The notes below the pieces were generated by a model. That model was given only the letters and a program-made list of their open reading frames with translations. It was not told the DNA's origin and made no database searches. A stretch of DNA of 64,000 nt from Sipunculus nudus (lineage: Eukaryota > Annelida > Sipuncula > Golfingiida > Sipunculidae): positions 46,096,079-46,160,078 of the forward strand of contig CM049309.1 of the NCBI GenBank assembly GCA_026874595.1, given 5' to 3'. Positions 61,301 through 64,000 of this stretch are shown here, one piece after another. Made by a program: the position numbers and the translations under genes. Every line of letters starts with the position of its first letter. The stretch's first letter is position 1.

Positions 61301-63093
61301 AATATCCTATACGTGGTAGAGAATGGAGTTGAAAGAACTCCTTAAATTATGTATTCCTCGTATTGCTATCGGCACAAACAATATGATTGATATGAGGTAT
61401 ATATTAATGTCTTACATTAGATGTGAAGAAATAAGTAATATCAGTGCCAATGTGTTTTCTTACTGACTGAAAAATATAAGGTGCAGAAGAAAGTGGCAAG
61501 GAGCACGCCGCGCCTTGTTTCTGTTTTTGACCCTGGGAGACCGTCCATGGATCGATAGGCCGTTTTTCACCGGGAATGATTTATAGGGAAAAGACGTATA
61601 CTTTGGTGTAGTGGACCAGTAAGTCACGCAGAAGAGGTGCAGTGGAAAATTAAATCAATATAAGTGTTGCAGTGGTATAATACTTCAGCTAAACTGGCAC
61701 AATGGACCAGCCTGTCATTTGATGTATTTACTCTGACACGACAAGCTATAGCATAGGTTTTGGGGCCCAGGGTCATTTTTGTACTTAGGATGGGAACGAA
61801 AGATGGGGCAACAATGTTTTCCGGTCAAGGAAGCATATTAAAATAATCTCTTGGAGATGCACAAATTATATGCACAAAGTGCAGTTGGTCATTCGGGTCA
61901 TCATAGAACAGATTTTGTTCCAGGGATATTCTATTCATGATATACTAATTACCCCTCAGATATGCATAGTTTTGCATAATATATCGAGACCACTGTGCAC
62001 ATTAAGCAGACCATATATAGAATATACGTGCTAATCATATACATGACCGTTTATATGCATTGTTGCGCATTATCGGCAGCGACCAACAACCTGAAAACGC
62101 TTCCCCTATATTTACAGCTATAACCTGAAAATAAATTTCGAAATCCTCATGTATATACAAATTTAAATAGTTATGTACAATAATACGATAAGTTTTGTAT
62201 ACTGTTGAGACACAACATCTATAACACCAAAGGCCGTAACAAGATAATTTGTTTCTCCCAAATCGGTGGATCTTACAAAAAGACTCAACTCTAAAGCCTA
62301 TGCCAGATATATCTTGTATCCGTTTTTATCACTTGTAATCTCACTCCACGTACCTGTACAGAAAGGCTTCAGATTATCCCAATGGATCATTCTTGAACCC
62401 CTGGGGTCCTGCAAAAGACTGAAATACATTAGGTATCCTAACCCTTAAAAGACCGTCAAGATAAAACGTTTACGTATAGTAATGTTCTAAAGGTGTTGGC
62501 ATATATCGACAAATATCTTTGAATGTTACAAGAAATATGCATGCATGATGGTTTAGGTGCCGGGCTCATGATTGAGAGGTATAGAAACTGGGATATGCTC
62601 CCGACCTGATGAGTCTACGTATAGGCTCTGGTGTAAAAGCCCAACAGACCTTACGGTATATCCAGTAATGATTACATTTTATTTGTATTGATATCTTATC
62701 ATAAACGAGGCTCTATATGTAGTGAACCTTGTATTGTTCCCGTAAATAATAGGAATGCATTGTAACTAAAAATGGTTAAAATTTGTAAAACCCTTTTAAT
62801 ATATATTTTATTCTTTGCTATCGATGGCTGGAGAATGTGCTTAACAGGCTAATTGCATCCGTCAATGTATATGGACTTTCAAGTTGGACTCTTGTGAAAT
62901 ATAATTTTATTCGCGGCTTTAAAAATAAATATGCATGAAATTTCACATTATCTCTAGTTAAATTTGAAAAATTTGCTGTTTCATGCGATGTAAGAGTAAA
63001 TAAGTTCATGGAATTTACCTACTGTAATGTAAGCTATCATATGCGGGTCAGCGGGTCTCATGTCCGACTTTAGCGTCACTAGCCGGATCAGTA
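28717..63093 (-). CDS. CPAMD8: CPAMD8-like thioester-containing protein (alpha-2-macroglobulin/C3 superfamily), 5'-partial, 35 exons
   Basis: Predicted secreted innate-immunity or protease-binding protein that can form covalent bonds through an internal thioester. Seen: 35 exons with AG acceptors and GT donors (one GC donor), all in compatible phase, giving 2 bases plus 2,723 codons to a TAG stop. Domain landmarks in order are the VLGTW and LPKFEV motifs (MG2/MG3), FRPGLPF (MG4), RLVVYY (MG5), AAAIDKS (MG6), a bait region ending [15 protein letters not shown] (MG7), a FAMeT domain, GCGEQNM (thioester), ACTRWL and [13 protein letters not shown] (MG8), a Kazal domain with [13 protein letters not shown], and a glycan-rich tail. 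Family knowledge: A2M scaffold plus FAMeT plus Kazal is the CPAMD8 arrangement. With over 2,700 residues it is far longer than A2M (about 1,470) or human CPAMD8 (about 1,890), mainly through the MG8 insertion and the tail. No transmembrane or GPI-like end is visible, so secretion is inferred. Signal peptide and MG1 are missing from the model. Confidence 0.93.
28888..28934. repeat. AT microsatellite in the last CPAMD8-like intron
   Basis: About 23 uninterrupted AT dinucleotides. Confidence 0.97.
29221..31463 (-). CDS. CPAMD8: CPAMD8-like exon 34: long Ser/Thr/Asn-rich glycosylated tail
   Basis: One open exon of two bases plus 747 codons, acceptor ttatcag, donor AAA|gtaagt. The peptide is Ser/Thr/Asn/Glu-rich with about thirty N-x-S/T sequons, denser in the first half; the second half has loosely repeated '[11 protein letters not shown]'-type units (around 29580-29760). 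Only two cysteines are seen (CGKDC). No recognised domain. A mucin-like, extended, heavily glycosylated stalk is inferred. Confidence 0.93.
31937..32137 (-). CDS. CPAMD8: CPAMD8-like exon 33 (Kazal domain)
   Basis: Phase 1 at both ends. [20 protein letters not shown] and [13 protein letters not shown] show Kazal cysteine spacing (C-x7-C-x10-C) with the VCGSDG.xY.N.C signature. Kazal domains inhibit serine proteases, and one at the C-terminal side of the A2M scaffold is typical of CPAMD8. Confidence 0.96.
32409..32480 (-). CDS. CPAMD8: CPAMD8-like exon 32 (linker to Kazal domain)
   Basis: 24 codons, phase 1 at both ends: [20 protein letters not shown] then NST. The cysteine may be the first Kazal cysteine. 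Confidence 0.9.
33105..33210 (-). CDS. CPAMD8: CPAMD8-like exon 31 (end of MG8)
   Basis: Peptide [20 protein letters not shown] ends the A2M scaffold with the family terminus 'p..v.vYDYY.P'. Phase 1 out. Confidence 0.97.
33575..33737 (-). CDS. CPAMD8: CPAMD8-like exon 30 (MG8/receptor-binding domain)
   Basis: Contains [20 protein letters not shown], the classical receptor-binding-domain signature, then [15 protein letters not shown]. Donor GATGAA|gtaata, phase 0. Confidence 0.97.
34768..35064. mobile_element. hAT-like non-autonomous element at a splice donor, 297 bp
   Basis: Ends CAGTGATGTA and TACATCACTA; ATGATTAC flanks both sides (34760-34767, 35065-35072). Same family as 26964-27492, with GAGTCC/GGACTC words. 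The right target duplication overlaps positions +5 to +12 of the exon 29 donor. Confidence 0.92.
35077..36530 (-). CDS. CPAMD8: CPAMD8-like exon 29: MG8/receptor-binding domain with about 450-residue insertion
   Basis: The exon begins [20 protein letters not shown], the first strand of the MG8 domain, and ends VLTVDACTR, the next strand, which joins exon 30 as [18 protein letters not shown]. In A2M relatives these strands are only a few residues apart. Between them are about 450 low-complexity residues: a His/Lys/Arg-rich run (about residues 23-45), an RGKR|S furin-type site (36066-36077), an acidic patch, a tyrosine/aspartate cluster ([13 protein letters not shown], about residues 291-303) of the kind that is often tyrosine-sulfated, and about four imperfect Asp/Thr-rich repeats of 11-13 residues (about residues 321-366). 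The whole insertion is in one open exon of 484 codons plus two bases, so it is coding, not a retained intron with stops. Confidence 0.94.
37288..37506 (-). CDS. CPAMD8: CPAMD8-like exon 28 (end of thioester domain, second CUB half)
   Basis: 73 codons, phase 0. [16 protein letters not shown] continues STQ as the STQDT..alqALa motif; ends [10 protein letters not shown], the conserved 'G.GcalvQ'. Confidence 0.96.
38133..38269 (-). CDS. CPAMD8: CPAMD8-like exon 27 (thioester domain end)
   Basis: Begins [17 protein letters not shown] and ends [16 protein letters not shown], matching '.a.dvEmtaYall..l' and 'WL..QRN..GgfsSTQ'. The open frame extends upstream but only the acceptor catttcag keeps phase with exon 26. 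Confidence 0.95.
38838..38918 (-). CDS. CPAMD8: CPAMD8-like exon 26 (thioester domain)
   Basis: Peptide [14 protein letters not shown] then ending GSAQKKQ. DG..YW is the family signature here. Phase 1 at both ends. Confidence 0.94.
39350..39527 (-). CDS. CPAMD8: CPAMD8-like exon 25 (thioester domain)
   Basis: Contains [20 protein letters not shown] and [12 protein letters not shown]. An acceptor twelve bases further in (accacag) is also in frame, so the first four residues are uncertain. Confidence 0.93.
40006..40080 (-). CDS. CPAMD8: CPAMD8-like exon 24 (thioester domain)
   Basis: 25 codons, phase 0: [20 protein letters not shown]. Matches 'GGv...v.LTAYi.iALlE'. Confidence 0.97.
40723..40879 (-). 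CDS. CPAMD8: CPAMD8-like exon 23 (thioester domain)
   Basis: 52 codons after one base. [20 protein letters not shown] and [12 protein letters not shown] match the family; ends [11 protein letters not shown]. The residue at the catalytic His position of C3 is Asn (ILNKEIQGG). Confidence 0.97.
41162..41243 (-). CDS. CPAMD8: CPAMD8-like exon 22 (thioester domain)
   Basis: Peptide [19 protein letters not shown] is the canonical helix-loop after the thioester (GYQ.eLtYkh.DGSySAFG). Ends GSMW in phase 2. Confidence 0.97.
41854..42030 (-). CDS. CPAMD8: CPAMD8-like exon 21 (thioester motif)
   Basis: Contains [20 protein letters not shown] followed by GEQNM. GCGEQNM at 41954-41974 is the intact internal thioester motif, with the Cys and the second-last Gln-derived residue present, so thioester formation is expected. 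Confidence 0.98.
42462..42551 (-). CDS. CPAMD8: CPAMD8-like exon 20 (CUB strand before thioester domain)
   Basis: Peptide [20 protein letters not shown] then NIKVVG. The acceptor atttaag|AGATTG is chosen over the one two bases later because it gives phase 1, matching exon 19. Confidence 0.9.
42799..45008 (+). mobile_element. AGCTCAGCTGA-ended element with 335-bp tandem core
   Basis: Starts ACAAG plus palindrome TGACCCATGGGTCA (42804-42817) and GCTCAGCTGA; ends with GGACAGACGG-type repeats and a hairpin (44977-45008). About six units of roughly 330-338 bases; the phrase CCACCAGTCTGCAGAAAC recurs near 42995, 43655, 44330 and 44666. Two exact GGTGGCGCCACC copies (43648, 44659). In the intron before the thioester-side CUB exon. 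Confidence 0.85.
45322..45549 (-). CDS. CPAMD8: CPAMD8-like exon 19 (FAMeT-like domain, second half)
   Basis: Contains [20 protein letters not shown] and [15 protein letters not shown], the second half of the FAMeT-like fold. It splits the first CUB half from the thioester domain. Confidence 0.93.
46057..46263 (-). CDS. CPAMD8: CPAMD8-like exon 18 (FAMeT-like domain, first half)
   Basis: Contains [26 protein letters not shown]-type [18 protein letters not shown] and [10 protein letters not shown]. This matches the farnesoic acid O-methyltransferase-like (Methyltransf_FA, Pfam PF12248) family, which despite its name is usually a non-catalytic extracellular domain. Confidence 0.93.
46815..46982 (-). 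CDS. CPAMD8: CPAMD8-like exon 17 (MG7 end, CUB start)
   Basis: Has [19 protein letters not shown] and [19 protein letters not shown]. The 'v.pEG....y..s.f.c' motif is the usual end of MG7 and entry to the first CUB half. Confidence 0.93.
47380..47530 (-). CDS. CPAMD8: CPAMD8-like exon 16 (MG7)
   Basis: Begins [20 protein letters not shown] and includes [10 protein letters not shown]; it lies where MG7 continues. Phase 0 in, phase 1 out. Confidence 0.88.
48147..48378 (-). CDS. CPAMD8: CPAMD8-like exon 15 (MG7)
   Basis: Contains [23 protein letters not shown], and [12 protein letters not shown], all landmarks of MG6/MG7 in A2M proteins. Donor GTAACA|gtaagt, phase 0. Confidence 0.96.
49188..49308 (-). 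CDS. CPAMD8: CPAMD8-like exon 14 (bait region end), GC donor
   Basis: Carries [18 protein letters not shown]. The polybasic run sits just before the conserved YFP.lW motif that closes the bait or anaphylatoxin-linker region in the family. The only donor that keeps phase with exon 15 is TTTGG|gcaagt, a GC-AG intron. Confidence 0.92.
50002..50098 (-). CDS. CPAMD8: CPAMD8-like exon 13 (bait region start)
   Basis: Starts [12 protein letters not shown], the strand that leads into the bait region, and continues into a proline-rich stretch ([16 protein letters not shown]). Donor CCCG|gtatgt, phase 1. Confidence 0.93.
50563..50703 (-). CDS. CPAMD8: CPAMD8-like exon 12 (MG6)
   Basis: 47 codons, phase 0. 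Starts [11 protein letters not shown], the usual 'v...L..yd' helix entry after the AvDKS strand, and ends ARHSEYAFQ before the bait region. Confidence 0.93.
51181..51330 (-). CDS. CPAMD8: CPAMD8-like exon 11 (MG6 start)
   Basis: 50 codons, phase 0. Contains [19 protein letters not shown] and [11 protein letters not shown], matching the conserved 'PGS.v.l.vxAvDksv.lL' strand of MG6. Confidence 0.95.
51640..51812 (-). CDS. CPAMD8: CPAMD8-like exon 10 (MG5)
   Basis: Peptide has [15 protein letters not shown] and [14 protein letters not shown], matching the family 'M.P...llvyYv...gE..aDs....v' block. The DNA here also forms a near-palindrome of two DR1-like sites (see findings). Confidence 0.95.
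52535..52691 (-). CDS. CPAMD8: CPAMD8-like exon 9 (MG5)
   Basis: Begins [20 protein letters not shown], the MG5 opening strand; a CPC pair and an NFT sequon are present. Ends in phase 1 at CATGCAG|gtaagt. Confidence 0.93.
53136..53264 (-). CDS. CPAMD8: CPAMD8-like exon 8 (MG4-MG5 linker)
   Basis: 43 codons, phase 0 both ends, acceptor tttcag, donor AAG|gtcagc. Contains [20 protein letters not shown]. Confidence 0.9.
53771..53923 (-). CDS. CPAMD8: CPAMD8-like exon 7 (MG4)
   Basis: 51 codons, phase 0 both ends. Begins [18 protein letters not shown], the MG4 'V..pDG.Pa' strand, with one N-linked sequon (NMT). Confidence 0.95.
55145..55381 (-). CDS. CPAMD8: CPAMD8-like exon 6 (MG3 end, MG4 start)
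   Basis: 79 codons, phase 0 at both ends, acceptor cctccag, donor AAAG|gtatgt. Ends [27 protein letters not shown] is the family landmark at the start of MG4. Confidence 0.95.
56246..57760 (+). repeat. 288-bp tandem array with clustered AGGTCA half-sites
   Basis: TGACCTTGACCTTTGACCTC recurs at about 56288, 56577, 56866, 57156 and 57443 (one with a single change), each unit also carrying a second GTGACC..CTTTGACCTTGTGACC block. Units are about 90% alike by eye. Confidence 0.95.
58351..58396. repeat. CGG trinucleotide repeat
   Basis: About 15 GCG/CGG triplets with one GGT interruption. Confidence 0.97.
59239..59257 (-). CDS. CPAMD8: CPAMD8-like exon 5, 19-base microexon (MG3)
   Basis: Acceptor aattgtag, donor CCG|gtgact. 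It supplies T plus six codons, joining exon 4 to exon 6 as KASYIHGRPIQGSV. This matches the family motif KasYTYGKPvqGsV residue for residue in spacing. Without it the phases of exons 4 and 6 do not agree and the motif is absent. Confidence 0.82.
59888..59972 (-). CDS. CPAMD8: CPAMD8-like exon 4 (start of MG3)
   Basis: Peptide begins [17 protein letters not shown], the conserved MG3 entry strand. Donor GCAAG|gtaagt leaves phase 2, which requires the next exon to supply one base; the 19-base microexon at 59239-59257 does so. Confidence 0.92.
60181..60524. mobile_element. MITE with GGTTCTCAGGCAC terminal repeats, copy 2
   Basis: Left GCCAAAAAATAAAAGGTATG then GTTCTCAGGCAC; right GTGCCTGAAAACCAAACC then TTATTTTTTGGC. 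Interior matches copy 1 (21785-22103) on the opposite strand. Lies between CPAMD8-like exons 3 and 4. Confidence 0.88.
60878..60991 (-). CDS. CPAMD8: CPAMD8-like exon 3 (end of MG2)
   Basis: Peptide has [17 protein letters not shown], the hallmark MG2 sequence of A2M proteins, and an N-linked sequon in NKTF. The donor is taken as TCGG|gttggt because it gives phase 1 and the join EKS-A-LPKFEV. A second donor eleven... no other in-phase site was found nearby. Confidence 0.88.
60992..62353 (-). other. CPAMD8-like intron, nothing else recognised
   Basis: No exon-like segment with family similarity and no repeat termini were seen. Confidence 0.5.
62354..62408 (-). CDS. CPAMD8: CPAMD8-like exon 2 (MG2)
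   Basis: Acceptor tttgcag|GACCCC, donor ACAG|gtacgt. The peptide [17 protein letters not shown] continues AYIT from the previous exon, giving the family motif 'vYI.DP.GN.i..W'. An upstream acceptor at 62419 would add ten bases and break the phase with exon 1, so the shorter exon is preferred. Confidence 0.8.
63023..63093 (-). CDS. CPAMD8: CPAMD8-like exon 1 of model (MG2)
   Basis: Acceptor tttgcag, donor ACA|gtaggt. It enters in phase 1 (first bases TA) and ends in phase 0. The peptide contains [13 protein letters not shown] and AYIT, matching the MG2 strand that follows the 'KPGQ..FR.' motif in the family. No upstream exon with the YKPG motif was found between here and 64000. Confidence 0.75.
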
Positions 63094-64000
63094 CTGCAAA
63101 GAACATTCATTCAAAACCTCATGTATTCTCCAGGAAAGATTCTATATATAATCATTTGTAGGCAGAATCGTTATATACAATATAATGATACTCATTAGCA
63201 GTTTATTGAACGTGTCCCGGTAAGGATGTATGTACACTCCTCACTCAGCGGTTATATACACTGCAGTAGTTCCAGATCTTCTTCGTTTTATAACTTCTGC
63301 TTTGTATAGAAATATTCTCTGGGTCTCACCGACAGGGCTCGCACAGGACAAACAGTTGTAATCCGACCAATAAGAGGGTGGTACAACTGTATCACTTTGT
63401 GCATCCAACTCCAAGTTTTAAATCCTCGACATCCCGCTCTCCATGGTACCAACTCTTGGCCCTGTGCCCCGCACTGATGCTGAGACCCCGAAAAACTTGA
63501 TAAACAAAGTAGCGGTTAAAAGAAAGATCTTTAACGACTGCAAAGTGTAACCCCTGCGTGAGGAGTATGGGATGTATGAAAAGCAAAAAAAGGGATAATT
63601 TCATACCCTTTACCAAAGCTGAATAACTATCAACAGATAAAGGAAACCAATATAATTAACAATCATCGTAATTTTTATTACTAGTACTTCACGTATATGT
63701 GCATTATATGATTAAGTTAATATTCTCATGAAAAATTGGCTCAATATGAACATCATTTTTTTTGGTGATCTGTGAGAAGCGCATGCATGGTATTTATAAA
63801 ATACTGTAAGTAATTTGCCTGTTTTCCATCTGTAAAATAATATGTTATAAACAGTGCATAATTTCACCAGTTATATTGTTTAATAGATATGAAATGAAAC
63901 AGGTGGACTACGCCCAGCTCCGCGATCTTTCATCGTCCAGGTGGTAATTGAGCGAGGTGGCACCTGGTAACTCCCCAAGTAAGGAGAAATACAAAATAAC
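63094..64000. other. 5' region of the CPAMD8-like gene, exons not resolved
   Basis: The preceding MG2 exon must end in phase 1 and should encode a 'TDkp.YkPGq' motif; I could not find it here. A short frame near 63130 (RIFPGEYMRF) is suggestive but out of phase. The missing exons may lie beyond 64000. Confidence 0.4.
63392..63616 (-). other. Open frame with signal-peptide-like start, possible 5' exon
   Basis: The frame opens MKLSLFLLFIHPILLTQGLH after MVKG, which resembles a cleavable signal peptide, and lies just upstream of the first recognised CPAMD8-like exon on the same strand. The residues after it do not resemble MG1, and I could not place a donor that would join in phase to 63093. 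It may be the first exon, an unrelated frame, or chance. Confidence 0.25.

Noticed and set aside
63120-63165. RIFPGEYMRF as the missing MG2 'YKPGQ' exon
   Set aside because: The residue pattern is suggestive, but the phase does not fit the exon at 63023-63093 and an in-frame stop follows.

Overview
The window looks like an intron-rich, AT-rich invertebrate nuclear genome, most likely a lophotrochozoan and probably a mollusc. The evidence is the small spliced exons with long introns, the dense short non-autonomous repeats, and a complement-like gene that joins an alpha-2-macroglobulin scaffold to a farnesoic-acid-O-methyltransferase-like (FAMeT) domain and a Kazal domain. The taxon is an inference; nothing in the window fixes it.

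The right 55% (28.7-63.1 kb, minus strand) is one gene: a CPAMD8-like thioester-containing protein. I could chain 35 coding exons in phase from 63093 to a stop at 28717: 8,171 coding bases, i.e. two leading bases and then 2,723 codons including the stop. The order is MG2 - MG3 - MG4 - MG5 - MG6 with bait region - MG7 - first CUB half with inserted FAMeT domain - thioester domain with GCGEQNM - second CUB half - MG8/receptor-binding domain - Kazal - a 747-codon Ser/Thr/Asn-rich tail. The signal peptide and MG1 are not confidently found and probably lie past 64 kb. Unusual points: about 450 extra residues inside the MG8 domain (basic stretch, RGKR furin-type site, acidic tyrosine cluster), a 19-base microexon, a GC-AG intron, and a hAT-like element inserted so close to a splice donor that its 8-bp target-site duplication forms part of the donor.

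On the plus strand, 18.57-23.37 kb holds a three-exon gene for a peroxisome-related KPWE-motif protein (PEX39/C6orf226-like C-terminus with an upstream helical module). At the left, 6.95-7.79 kb carries the last two exons of an unrecognised membrane protein with one C-terminal transmembrane segment and an acidic tail; exon-like segments at 0.78, 3.47 and 5.51 kb may belong to it, but two of them lie inside repeats.

The rest is dominated by repeats. Several 0.6-2.4 kb elements share a plan: palindromic or hairpin ends, a core of tandem units, and (CGG)n or (GTCCGT)n near one end. Ends and cores are mixed and matched between copies. One core unit carries the perfect 12-bp palindrome GGTGGCGCCACC, present 13 times in 64 kb. 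Another carries dense AGGTCA half-sites. There are also a pogo/Tigger-like element with TA target duplication, two hAT-like elements with exact 8-bp target duplications, a MITE present in two copies, a GGGGCGGATCCAGG-ended element, a tRNA-related SINE fragment and a LINE endonuclease remnant.
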